This document shows, in pieces, positions 54,175-62,882 of a stretch of 64,000 bases of DNA. The stretch is from NCBI GenBank assembly GCA_017428385.1, contig JAFRQX010000046.1, forward strand, positions 1 through 64,000, written 5' to 3'. The translations under genes and the position numbers were made by a program. The stretch comes from Clostridia bacterium (GTDB lineage: Bacteria; Bacillota; Clostridia; Christensenellales; Aristaeellaceae). Under the pieces are notes generated by a model. That model was not told the origin of the DNA. It was given only the letters and a program-made list of their open reading frames with translations, and ran no database searches. Positions within the stretch are counted from its first letter, which is position 1, and the number at the start of each line of letters is the position of its first letter.

Positions 54175-54699
54175 GTGGCCAGGATCGTTGTTGTCAGCCA
54201 GTCGGAAGACAGCCGTTCAAAGCTCGTCAGGCTTCTTGCCTCCTCCGGATTGCAGGTGTTCCGAAGCTGCTCATCAGGCAGTGAGCTGCGCCGGGCACTG
54301 AGCGAAAGCGAAGATTGTGTTGTGGTTATGATCGGTTTCACTCCGGATTGCAAACCGGATGAACTGATATGGGACTATAAGGACAGTATCCAGATTCTGC
54401 TGATTGCAAAACAGGCTGTACTGGAGAACATCGAATCGCCGGAGATTTTCCGGCTGGCGATGCCGGCTTCCGGACAGGCTGTGATCGGCGCGGTGGAGAT
54501 GCTGTCCCAGCTGCACCGGATGCGGCTGCCCCGACGGACCGGGGAGAGCAAGGATATAGTGGACCGGGCAAAGGCTGTCCTGATGAAACAGAAAGGACTG
54601 ACCGAACCGGAAGCGCACCGCGCAATGCAGCAGTACGCCATGAACCACGGCATGAAGATGGCGGAATTTGCTCAGCAAATTCTCGACAAGTCTGAGTGA
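54175..54699 (+). CDS. ANTAR-domain antiterminator, NitR-like
   Basis: The 174-residue protein has a receiver-like N-terminal domain (about 1-115) and a C-terminal ANTAR domain (about 125-170, IVDRAKAVLMKQKGLTEPEA and HRAMQQYAMNHGM). ANTAR domains bind dual hairpins in nascent RNA and prevent termination. The receiver lacks the phosphoacceptor Asp (VVVMIGF where DxxLPD-like sequence is expected), so it is probably not phosphorylated. The order glnA-ANTAR-gltA-gltB matches the nitrogen cluster with NitR in Clostridium saccharobutylicum. GTG start with GGAGGTGG upstream. Confidence 0.88.
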   Translation: MARIVVVSQSEDSRSKLVRLLASSGLQVFRSCSSGSELRRALSESEDCVVVMIGFTPDCKPDELIWDYKDSIQILLIAKQAVLENIESPEIFRLAMPASGQAVIGAVEMLSQLHRMRLPRRTGESKDIVDRAKAVLMKQKGLTEPEAHRAMQQYAMNHGMKMAEFAQQILDKSE

Positions 54700-54735
54700 A
54701 GAGTGAAGAGTGCAGAGTTGAGAGTGTAGAGTTCT
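54694..54735 (+). repeat. Heptamer array, GAGTGAA type, 6 units
   Basis: GAGTGAA, GAGTGAA, GAGTGCA, GAGTTGA, GAGTGTA, GAGTTCT. The first unit contains the stop codon of the ANTAR gene. Confidence 0.9.
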
Positions 54736-54761
54736 CAACTCCCATCCTTCCGGAGGGAGTT
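54717..54761 (+). promoter_or_regulatory. Competing hairpins at the gltA ribosome-binding site
   Basis: AACTCCC (54737-54743) can pair with GGGAGTT (54755-54761) and hide the gltA Shine-Dalgarno. GTTGAGA (54717-54723) can instead pair with TCTCAAC (54733-54739) and prevent this. The two stems share bases 54737-54739. Confidence 0.4.
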
Positions 54762-54764
54762 AAG

Positions 54765-57700
54765 ATGACTGACCGACAGTATCCTCTTTATCATAAAGAA
54801 TTGGAACATGACAGCTGCGGCGTCGGCGCCGTGGTGGATCTGAACGCGAAGGCAACCCACCGGACGGTGGATCAGGCACTGTGTATTGTGGAACGCCTGG
54901 CGCACCGCGCGGGCAGCGATGCGGAAGGAACTACCGGAGACGGCGTGGGCATTATGACCCAGCTGCCCCATACCCTGTTTGCCGCCTGGGCCAGGGAAGA
55001 AGGAATCGCCCTGGGCAACCCCGGAGATTACGGCGTGGGTATGTTCTTCCTGCCGGAGGATGAAGTCGGAGCTCAGAATACAGCAAGAATCTTTGAACAG
55101 CTGGCGGAATCCGAGGGGATTCAGGTGCTCGGGTGGCGGGAGGTACCCTGCCACCCGGCCCAGCTGGGCGCAGGAGCACGGCGGACGATGCCGTGCATCC
55201 GACAGTGCTTTTTAAAAAGGCCGAAGGAGACCGGTGCCGGTCAGGACTTTGACCGGCGGCTTTTTATATTACGGCGTGTTTTTGAACACCAGGACACGGA
55301 CGCATATGTATGCTCCCTGTCCAGCCGTACGATCGTCTACAAGGGCATGATGCTGGTGAACCAGCTGCGTTCTTTCTATGACGATCTGCAGGACGTGCGC
55401 TATGCCAGCAGTATGGCGATGGTGCACTCCCGTTTTTCTACCAATACTTTCCCGTCCTGGAGCAAGGCACATCCCCAGCGGATGCTGCTGCATAACGGGG
55501 AAATCAATACCATCCGCGGCAACCATGACCGGATGAAGGCGCGTGAAGAAACCATGCGTTCCGACGTGATGGGCGCGGAAATGAAGCGCGTACTGCCGGT
55601 GGTTGATCCGGACGGAAGCGACAGCCAGATGCTGGATAATACCCTGGAGTTCCTGGCGATGAACGGATTCCCGCTGCCGCTGGCCGGAATGATTCTGCTG
55701 CCGGAACCCTGGCAGGGGCTGAAGAAAGAAACAGCCTGGCGGGATCTGTACCGCTACTATGCCACAATGATGGAGCCCTGGGACGGCCCCGCGGCAATCC
55801 TGTATTCCGACGGCGACACAGTGTGCGCGTCCCTGGACCGGAACGGCCTGCGTCCGCTGCGCTGCGCACTGACGGATGACCGGCGGTTGATCCTGACTTC
55901 CGAGGCAGGCGTGCTGTTTGAAGAAAATGCCCATATTCTGCGGCGCTGGAAGCTGAAAGCCGGAGACGTGCTGGAAGCAGATCTGAAGACAGGCCGGCTG
56001 ACGGAAAGCGAGGCCCTGAAGACCCGCTTTGCCCAGGAGCATCCCTATACGGAGTGGATGCAGAAACTGGTCCGGCTGGAGGACCTGCCAACAGCTGAAG
56101 TTAAAGAGGATATTCTGCCGGAAGCGGAGCGGGAAAAGCTCTGCAAGGCATTCCATTATACATGGGAAGACGTGCAGGACATCGTACTGCCGATGGCGGC
56201 GAAGGGCACGGAACCTATCGTTTCCATGGGCGCGGACGTGCCGGTGGCGGCGCTGTCGAAAACCCATCCTTCCTTGTATGACTACTTCCGCCAGCGTTTC
56301 GCACAGGTGACCAACCCGCCGATTGACGCGCTGCGGGAAGAAGTGAAGACCGACTGCTCCATCTACGTCGGCGACGACGGCAACCTGCTTTCCCGGGAGG
56401 CGGGAAACAGCGCCGTGCTGGAGCTGCCCTCCCCGGTACTGACCGAGGAGGAACTGCAGCGGATTCGGGAGATGGATCATCCGGATTTCTCTGTACGCAC
56501 AGTCTCCTTACTCTATGATAAGAAAGGCAGCCTGCGGGACGCACTGGAACATTTCTTTGCCGTCTGCGACCAGGCATGCCGTGACCATATCAATATCCTG
56601 ATCCTGTCTGACCAGGGCGTCGGACCGGACGCCATCGCGATTCCTTCGCTGCTGGCGGTGTCCGCCCTGGAACAGCACCTGATCGGAAAGAAAAAGCGTA
56701 CTGCGGTTTCCGTGATCCTTGAAAGCGGTGAGCCCCGGGACGTGCACCAGCTGGCCATGCTGATCGGCTTCGGTGCCCGGGCGGTAAACCCGTACCTGGC
56801 TCATGCCTGCGTACGAGCCCTCTGCGCGGATGGACAGATTGACAAGACTCCGGAAGAAGCAATCCGGGATTACAACAAGGCGCTGACCGCTGGTGTGCTG
56901 AAGATCGCTTCCAAGATGGGTGTATCCGTACTCCAGGCATACCAGAGCGCTCAGCTGTTTGAGGCTGTGGGTCTGGATCAGGGCCTGGTTAAGACCTATT
57001 TCACCAATACACCCTGCTCCCTGGGCGGAACAGACCTGAACCGGATTGAAGCAGACAGCCGGTATCATCATGAAGCCGCGTTTGCCGCAGCCGGCGCAGA
57101 AGGACTGGTCAGTGAAGGCAAGCACAAGTACAGAAGCGGCGAGGCAGCAGAAGAACATCTGTATGCCCCGGAAACCATCCATCTGCTGCAACAGGCGGTA
57201 TGGACGGATGACCGGGCTGCCTTTGATAAATATGCGGCGCGGATTGAGAACGAAGGACCGCGGACCATCCGCTCCATGCTTTCCTTCAATTACGATTCCT
57301 GCCGTCCTGTTCCGCTGGAGGAAGTGGAAGCCGCATCCGAAATTGTGAAGCGCTTCCGGACCGGCGCTATGAGCTACGGTTCCATTTCCCAGGAAGCCCA
57401 TGAGTGCATGGCCAAGGCAATGAACCACCTGGGCGGCCGCTCAAACAGCGGAGAAGGCGGCGAACTGCCGGAACGCTTCGGCACAGAACTGAACTCCGCT
57501 ATCAAGCAGGTAGCATCCGGCCGCTTTGGCGTGACGCGGGAATACCTGCTCTCAGCAAAAGAAATACAGATCAAGATGGCGCAGGGCGCCAAGCCCGGCG
57601 AGGGCGGACACCTGCCCGGCGCGAAGGTGACCGACAGCGTGGCGAAGACCCGCTGCTCCACCCCGGGAATCTCCCTGATTTCCCCGCCGCCGCATCATGA

Positions 57701-59084
57701 TATTTATTCCATCGAGGATCTGGCTGAACTGATTTATGACCTGCAGTGTGCCAACGAGGACGCGAAGATTACCGTGAAGCTGGTGTCTTCCGCCGGTGTG
57801 GGTACCATTGCCAGCGGCGTGGCCAAGGCCGGCGCCGGCGGCATCCTGATTTCCGGCGGTGAAGGCGGTACCGGTGCCGCACCTATGAGCAGCGTGCATC
57901 ATGCGGGCCTGCCCTGGGAGATCGGCCTGGCGGAAGCTCATCAGGTGCTTTGCCGCAACCGGCTGCGCCAGACGGTTACGCTGGAAACAGACGGTAAGCT
58001 GATGACCGGACATGACGTGATGGTGGCATTGCTGCTGGGTGCAGAACAGTTCGGCTTCGCGACGGCGCCCCTGGTTACCATGGGCTGCCGGATGATGCGG
58101 GTCTGCCAGCTGGGTACCTGCCCCTTCGGTATCGCGACTCAGAATCCGGAACTGCGCAAACGCTTCAAGGGCAAGCCGGAATACGTGGAACGCTTTATGC
58201 TCTTTATTGCGGAGCAGATGCGGGAGATCATGGCAAAGCTCGGCGCGCGCACTGTGGATGAACTGGTGGGCCGCAGCGACCTGCTGGTGATGAAAGACGA
58301 CGCAGCCATGGATCTGAGTGACCTGACCGGATTCGCCCGGAACACGCACTTCCAGCCGGCGGCGAAGTTTGATTTCCACCTGGCTGAACGTGCGGACGTG
58401 CGGCTGTACCAGGATCATGTGCATCTGATGACAACAGACCGGGCTTTCGGCACAATGCTGAAAGGCAACCGGCATATCCAGGCCCAGGGCTGCGGCGGTC
58501 AGTCCTTCGGAGCCTTCCTGCCCCATGGACAGGAGATCACCCTTTACGGTGTGGCAAACGACTACCTGGGCAAAGGCCTTTCCGGCGGAACGCTGGCGGT
58601 ATGCCCGCCCGCGGACAGCATCTGGAAGAAGGAAGACACCCTGATCGGCAACGTGGCTCTGTACGGCGCGACCAGCGGCTATGCCTTTGTGGCCGGTATG
58701 GCGGGTGAGCGTTTTGCAGTACGCAATTCCGGCGCATGGGCCGTGGTTGAAGGCGTGGGAGACCATGGATGCGAATATATGACCGGCGGCCGGGTGGCAG
58801 TGCTGGGTCCTGTGGGCGACAACTTCGCGGCAGGCATGAGCGGCGGCGTGGCCTGGGTGCTGGACGAGGACGGCCAGCTTCAGAACCGGTTGAACACCGG
58901 ACATGTGAAGCTTTATGAAGTCTCCGCACAGCAGGCGGATGAACTGAACCGGCTGCTGGAAATGCATGTGAAGGCGACAGGCTCTGAGAAAGCCAGAGAG
59001 ATTCTGGAACACTTCAGCGATTATCTGCCGAAGTTCAAGGCAGTAATCTCCGACGAATACCTCGCCTGGCTGAAAGGAGCGTGA
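54765..59084 (+). CDS. gltA: Glutamate synthase, large subunit
   Basis: The large GOGAT subunit transfers the glutamine amide to 2-oxoglutarate. The 1439-residue protein has an N-terminal glutaminase domain whose nucleophile Cys follows a short propeptide (ELEHDSCGVGAVV), central and FMN-binding barrel domains (GEGGHLPGAKVT, ILISGGEGGTGAAP) and the 3Fe-4S cysteines in CRMMRVCQLGTCPFG. The C-terminal beta-helix (about 1190-1430) is complete. It is somewhat shorter than the roughly 1500-residue enterobacterial subunit. The start was set at MTDRQYPL with CGGAGGGAG upstream. Confidence 0.96.
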   Translation: MTDRQYPLYHKELEHDSCGVGAVVDLNAKATHRTVDQALCIVERLAHRAGSDAEGTTGDGVGIMTQLPHTLFAAWAREEGIALGNPGDYGVGMFFLPEDEVGAQNTARIFEQLAESEGIQVLGWREVPCHPAQLGAGARRTMPCIRQCFLKRPKETGAGQDFDRRLFILRRVFEHQDTDAYVCSLSSRTIVYKGMMLVNQLRSFYDDLQDVRYASSMAMVHSRFSTNTFPSWSKAHPQRMLLHNGEINTIRGNHDRMKAREETMRSDVMGAEMKRVLPVVDPDGSDSQMLDNTLEFLAMNGFPLPLAGMILLPEPWQGLKKETAWRDLYRYYATMMEPWDGPAAILYSDGDTVCASLDRNGLRPLRCALTDDRRLILTSEAGVLFEENAHILRRWKLKAGDVLEADLKTGRLTESEALKTRFAQEHPYTEWMQKLVRLEDLPTAEVKEDILPEAEREKLCKAFHYTWEDVQDIVLPMAAKGTEPIVSMGADVPVAALSKTHPSLYDYFRQRFAQVTNPPIDALREEVKTDCSIYVGDDGNLLSREAGNSAVLELPSPVLTEEELQRIREMDHPDFSVRTVSLLYDKKGSLRDALEHFFAVCDQACRDHINILILSDQGVGPDAIAIPSLLAVSALEQHLIGKKKRTAVSVILESGEPRDVHQLAMLIGFGARAVNPYLAHACVRALCADGQIDKTPEEAIRDYNKALTAGVLKIASKMGVSVLQAYQSAQLFEAVGLDQGLVKTYFTNTPCSLGGTDLNRIEADSRYHHEAAFAAAGAEGLVSEGKHKYRSGEAAEEHLYAPETIHLLQQAVWTDDRAAFDKYAARIENEGPRTIRSMLSFNYDSCRPVPLEEVEAASEIVKRFRTGAMSYGSISQEAHECMAKAMNHLGGRSNSGEGGELPERFGTELNSAIKQVASGRFGVTREYLLSAKEIQIKMAQGAKPGEGGHLPGAKVTDSVAKTRCSTPGISLISPPPHHDIYSIEDLAELIYDLQCANEDAKITVKLVSSAGVGTIASGVAKAGAGGILISGGEGGTGAAPMSSVHHAGLPWEIGLAEAHQVLCRNRLRQTVTLETDGKLMTGHDVMVALLLGAEQFGFATAPLVTMGCRMMRVCQLGTCPFGIATQNPELRKRFKGKPEYVERFMLFIAEQMREIMAKLGARTVDELVGRSDLLVMKDDAAMDLSDLTGFARNTHFQPAAKFDFHLAERADVRLYQDHVHLMTTDRAFGTMLKGNRHIQAQGCGGQSFGAFLPHGQEITLYGVANDYLGKGLSGGTLAVCPPADSIWKKEDTLIGNVALYGATSGYAFVAGMAGERFAVRNSGAWAVVEGVGDHGCEYMTGGRVAVLGPVGDNFAAGMSGGVAWVLDEDGQLQNRLNTGHVKLYEVSAQQADELNRLLEMHVKATGSEKAREILEHFSDYLPKFKAVISDEYLAWLKGA

Positions 59085-59088
59085 GATC

Positions 59089-60492
59089 ATGGGAAGCGCA
59101 AAAGGTTTTCTGGAAATCCTGAGAATCGAAAACCCTTTCCGTGAAGAGGGAGCACGGCTGGGCGACTTTGAAGACCTGCATATGCCGAATCCGCCGAAGG
59201 TCCGGCATGAACAGGCGTCCCGGTGCATGAACTGCGGCGTGCCCTTCTGCCAGTCAGACTTCGGCTGCCCGCTGCATAACCTGATTCCTGAGTGGAACGA
59301 CCTGCTTTACCGGGGTCAGGAGCAGGAGGCGCTGCGCCGCCTGCTGCGGACGGCACCCTTCCCGGAATTTACAGGACATGTGTGTCCGGCACTGTGCGAA
59401 AAGGCATGCAACCTGGAGAATGATGCGACAACCAATAAAGACAATGAGCTGTATCTGATCGAGACCGGGTTTGCCAAGGGCTGGATTCAGCCGAGGATCC
59501 CGGCGGCGCGCACGGGAAAACGTGTGGCCGTGGTCGGCAGCGGCCCTTCCGGACTGGCGGCGGCAGACCTGCTGAACCAGCTGGGTCATGAAGTGACTGT
59601 GATTGAAAAAGCAGACCGCCCCGGCGGACTGCTGATGTACGGCATTCCGAACATGAAGCTGCCAAAGGGCATTGTGGAACGCCGGATCCGCCTGATGGAG
59701 GCGGAGGGTATCCGGTTTGAACTGAATACCGAAGCGAAGGCTGAAGAACTCCAGGATTATGACGCGGTGCTGCTGTGCGGCGGCGCGCGGAAGCCCCGCT
59801 CCCTGAACGTGGAGCATATGGATGCCCAGGGCGTGATGTTTGCAGTGGACTTCCTGACAGCGGCAACGAAGGCGGTGCTGAAAGGCGCTGTATCCGAAGC
59901 AAGCGCAGAAGGAAAGCACGTGATTGTGGTCGGCGGCGGCGATACGGGCAATGACTGTGTGGGTACTGCCCTGCGGCAGGGATGCGTCAGTGTAACGCAG
60001 CTGGAAATGATGCCCGCACCGCCTGTGGACCGGACCACGAACAACCCCTGGCCGGAATGGCCGCGGATCCTGCGGACGGACTACGGCCAGATGGAGGCCA
60101 TCTATCGCCAGGGAAGCGATCCACGGATCTATGAGACCACTGTGAAGCAGATCCTGATAGACGAGGCGGGCAGGATTAACGGGCTTGAAACCGTGAAACT
60201 GCAACGGACGCCTGAAGGCAGATTTGAACAGGTTGCCGGCAGTGAACAGACACTGGAATGCGAGTTGCTGCTGATTGCAGCGGGCTTTGTAGGCTGCGAG
60301 GAGAAGACGCTGGAGAGCTTCGAACTGAAGGCGGACGGACGGGGACGGCTGCTGCCGGAAGACGGAAGCCATCGCCTGGCAGGAAAGATCTTCAGTGCCG
60401 GGGATATGCGCAACGGCCAGTCCCTGGTGGTACGTGCACTGGCGGACGGACGTAACGCGGCAAAAGAAATCGATGGCTGGATACGTTCGTAA
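59089..60492 (+). CDS. gltB: Glutamate synthase, small subunit
   Basis: The small subunit oxidises NAD(P)H and passes electrons to the large one. The 467-residue protein has N-terminal 4Fe-4S cysteines (CMNCGVPFCQSDFGCPLHN and CPALCEKACN), an FAD-binding GSGPSGLAAADLL near residue 151, and an NADPH-binding GGGDTGNDCVGTAL. It ends with the FAD-contacting SAGDMRNGQSLVV. It lies four bases after gltA. The name follows clostridial usage (gltB for the small subunit); enterobacteria call it gltD. Confidence 0.95.
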   Translation: MGSAKGFLEILRIENPFREEGARLGDFEDLHMPNPPKVRHEQASRCMNCGVPFCQSDFGCPLHNLIPEWNDLLYRGQEQEALRRLLRTAPFPEFTGHVCPALCEKACNLENDATTNKDNELYLIETGFAKGWIQPRIPAARTGKRVAVVGSGPSGLAAADLLNQLGHEVTVIEKADRPGGLLMYGIPNMKLPKGIVERRIRLMEAEGIRFELNTEAKAEELQDYDAVLLCGGARKPRSLNVEHMDAQGVMFAVDFLTAATKAVLKGAVSEASAEGKHVIVVGGGDTGNDCVGTALRQGCVSVTQLEMMPAPPVDRTTNNPWPEWPRILRTDYGQMEAIYRQGSDPRIYETTVKQILIDEAGRINGLETVKLQRTPEGRFEQVAGSEQTLECELLLIAAGFVGCEEKTLESFELKADGRGRLLPEDGSHRLAGKIFSAGDMRNGQSLVVRALADGRNAAKEIDGWIRS

Positions 60493-60516
60493 TACGTTTT
60501 TACATAAAAGAATATG

Positions 60517-60556
60517 TCAAAAAGGGGACGGCCTCACTGAGACAGTCCCCTTTTGA
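60517..60556. terminator. Terminator with GGGGAC stem after the gltAB operon
   Basis: AAAAGGGGAC and GTCCCCTTTT form a 10-bp stem around a 15-base loop. It lies between convergent genes and its GGGGAC/GTCCCC core recalls the REP-like elements at 16305 and 20139. Confidence 0.8.
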
Positions 60557-60571
60557 AATGAGATTATGGGC

Positions 60572-62248
60572 TTATTCCCGCGGCACCTCAATACTCCTGG
60601 GTCGGGTATCCACGGAGATATATCCGTCGCCCGCGGCCTTCTCTTCCCTGAGAAAACGGACAATGGATTCATTATCTATCGGCGCATCTGCCTGCGGAAC
60701 GACCGGCGTTTTTTCCTCAAAAACAGAACCGGGTACAGTGGCATTGAAATCAGTGGTGCAGACACGATACGTTTTATTCGCATCATCCAGGTCTACTTCC
60801 GTACCGTCGTCCAGGGTGACACTGAGGATGGTGTATTCCCTGTCTGCACGATCCATGGTCTCATCGCCAGTTGCCGAATAAGTAAACGACAGACCGCTCA
60901 TTTGATCACCATAGTTCGGCGTTTTCAGACCATCCGCCAGTTGCTTCACAAGCTCCGGCCCGGTGATGTCAAAAACCAGAAGCGTATTTCCGAATGGTGC
61001 AATGGAATAAATATCATTTACGGTAACTTCACGGGTTGTCTGACCCTCCGGGATCAGGAAGCTGGTCCGGATACCGCCGTTGTTGTAAAACGCTGCCAGG
61101 GTTCCCTGATTCCGGGTTATCTTCATCATCAGGCCGGTGATAAAGTTGCCGGCATTGTTGGCACCTACAGTTTTTGTTTTCAGAACCGGTGTGTCAATCC
61201 AACCCAGGACTTCGCTCATTTCGTCCCGGATAGCATCCCAGCCTGCATGGGAGATGGCTGTGATTTCCGGATCCAGCGACGGCCGGTTTTCCTCTGTGTC
61301 ATAGAGGGATTCTTTATCGGATGTAATGTCTGTATACTGCATGTTTTCCACAGTTACGCTGCCGTCTGTGCCGATCAGCAGTTCAGCGGAGGCAAAACCG
61401 TTGGCGTAATAATATCCCTGTATATAGGGAACACCGCTGTTGGCCGTTTCCGCAAGGATATGATTGGTGTGGCCTCCGCATACCAGGTTCACCTGCGTCG
61501 GATCCATGGCTTCGGCCACCTGGACAGGCTTGTCATGAACGATCAGGATGACAGCGTCCGGCTTTTCCTTTTCCCGGACATCCCGGACCAGCGCGTCCAG
61601 ATTTGACAGGCTGGGGTTGATGGAATAAGGAGCGATTTTGGAGGTCATGATGGTTTCCCGATAATCCGGGATATAACCGATGACAGCGATCCGCAGTCCG
61701 GCTTTTTCGATGACCGCGTAATCTTTTGTGAAGGGAACGCGCTCACCGGAAACGGCATCATACAGGTTGGATGTAAGAACCGGGATTTTCGGGTCTCCGA
61801 AATAATCGCCCAACACATAGGGCGCTACGGTTCCATCCGCGTCTCCCGCGTATTCTTCAACGTCCCAGTCAAATTCGTGATTACCCAGGCCGACCGCGTC
61901 ATAATGCATGGTATCCAGCATCGCCCGGATTACGGCACCGCCGGTCATATAGGAAACCGGCGTTCCCTGATAAAGATCGCCACCGTCAAGCAGCATAACA
62001 TCATCATATTTGCCGGAGTTTCTTGCTTCATTGATAAGGTGAGCAATCCGGGCCATCCGATACTGGAATTTATCCTCGCTGCCTGCGGATACATCCATGA
62101 TGTAGCCATGGATATCCGTGGTTTCAACCACGAGGATACGTTTTGTACCATCCGGAATACTGTTTTCTGCCGAAACAGCAGGAATACTGGCTATAGAAAG
62201 CGCAAGTGTACAGACCAGAATAAGGGAAATGGCTTTACGGACGGTCAT
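60572..62248 (-). CDS. Secreted 5'-nucleotidase/2',3'-cyclic phosphodiesterase
   Basis: The 558-residue protein has a signal peptide (MTVRKAISLILVCTLALSIA, cleavage after VSA). A metallophosphoesterase domain follows (TTDIHGYI, LDGGDLYQGTPV, GLGNHEFDWD, and GGHTNHIL), then a C-terminal 5'-nucleotidase domain with NNGGIRTSF and FGNTLLVFDITG. It should release phosphate and nucleosides from extracellular nucleotides. It has no LPXTG anchor and is probably free or held non-covalently. GAGGAGGAAAAAG precedes the chosen ATG. Confidence 0.92.
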   Translation of the reverse strand: MTVRKAISLILVCTLALSIASIPAVSAENSIPDGTKRILVVETTDIHGYIMDVSAGSEDKFQYRMARIAHLINEARNSGKYDDVMLLDGGDLYQGTPVSYMTGGAVIRAMLDTMHYDAVGLGNHEFDWDVEEYAGDADGTVAPYVLGDYFGDPKIPVLTSNLYDAVSGERVPFTKDYAVIEKAGLRIAVIGYIPDYRETIMTSKIAPYSINPSLSNLDALVRDVREKEKPDAVILIVHDKPVQVAEAMDPTQVNLVCGGHTNHILAETANSGVPYIQGYYYANGFASAELLIGTDGSVTVENMQYTDITSDKESLYDTEENRPSLDPEITAISHAGWDAIRDEMSEVLGWIDTPVLKTKTVGANNAGNFITGLMMKITRNQGTLAAFYNNGGIRTSFLIPEGQTTREVTVNDIYSIAPFGNTLLVFDITGPELVKQLADGLKTPNYGDQMSGLSFTYSATGDETMDRADREYTILSVTLDDGTEVDLDDANKTYRVCTTDFNATVPGSVFEEKTPVVPQADAPIDNESIVRFLREEKAAGDGYISVDTRPRSIEVPRE

Positions 62249-62371
62249 TCTTTTTCCTCCTCTGTTGTTGAATGTCATGACGACATATGATGGGAAACTG
62301 TATCGATGCAGAGATGGCACCATGTCGGAACAGGCTCAGCCGGTAATCTTTCAGTTTTATTGCTTTTATAT

Positions 62372-62400
62372 ATTATACTGAATCAGGATAACGGATTCAA
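62372..62400 (-). promoter_or_regulatory. Promoter of the 5'-nucleotidase gene
   Basis: On the minus strand TTGAAT (62395-62400) and TATAAT (62372-62377) are 17 bases apart, about 125 bases before the start codon. No other feature was found between it and the gene. Confidence 0.7.
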
Positions 62401-62478
62401 GCTTGATGGATACGTGACAATGGCGGCTGCCGTCAGGAACAAAATTGTTCTTCTCCTGTATTCGATATCATGACATGC

Positions 62479-62507
62479 TTGACACCTGTGAAGGGGATGG
62501 ATACAAT
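62479..62507 (+). promoter_or_regulatory. Promoter of the T-box/trpE transcript
   Basis: TTGACA (62479-62484) and TACAAT (62502-62507) are separated by 17 bases. Confidence 0.8.
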
Positions 62508-62514
62508 ACGTGTA

Positions 62515-62784
62515 ATTTCATAGCAAACCGTTGAAGCGGAGATCAAAGCGGCAATGCCCTTACAGAGAGTCCGGGATGGTGAAAGCCGGGCAGGAAACAA
62601 ACCGCCAAATGGACCGCGGAGGGCGCAGTCAAAAGCCGGGAGGCTGAGTATTCTGCGACGTGAGGCATACGTCAGTTGCCGGGAATATGATCGTATTCCG
62701 CAGAGCGCACGGGAAACCGTGAAACAGGGTGGCACCGCGAAGTATATTCGTCCCTGACAGAGCATATCTGTCAGGGACTTTTTC
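62515..62784 (+). ncRNA. T-box leader riboswitch, tryptophan specific
   Basis: The leader contains AGAGAGTCCGGG and GGTGAAAGCCGGGC of stem I, the T-box sequence AGGGTGGCACCGCG (62726-62739) and the terminator GTCCCTGACAG/CTGTCAGGGAC followed by TTTTT (62750-62783). The candidate specifier is TGG at 62610-62612 (CAAATGGACC), matching tryptophan. Uncharged tRNA-Trp should favour the antiterminator and let trpE be transcribed. Confidence 0.88.
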
Positions 62785-62790
62785 ATTCCA

Positions 62791-62818
62791 AATGAAGAAT
62801 GAAAAATGAAGAATGAAG
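62791..62818 (+). repeat. Heptamer array, AATGAAG type, 4 units
   Basis: AATGAAG, AATGAAA, AATGAAG, AATGAAG lie between the T-box terminator and trpE. They are followed by AATTAATGG, the same junction as at 51223. Confidence 0.9.
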
Positions 62819-62882
62819 AATTAATGGTTGTCCGGTAAAGCAAAGACCAACGGAACGCAGAGAACCCAAGGAGGCAGCTTTT

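Noticed and set aside
55269..59228. Long antisense open frames opposite gltA and gltB
   Set aside because: They mirror the codon pattern of the sense genes, have no ribosome-binding sites and resemble no protein family.
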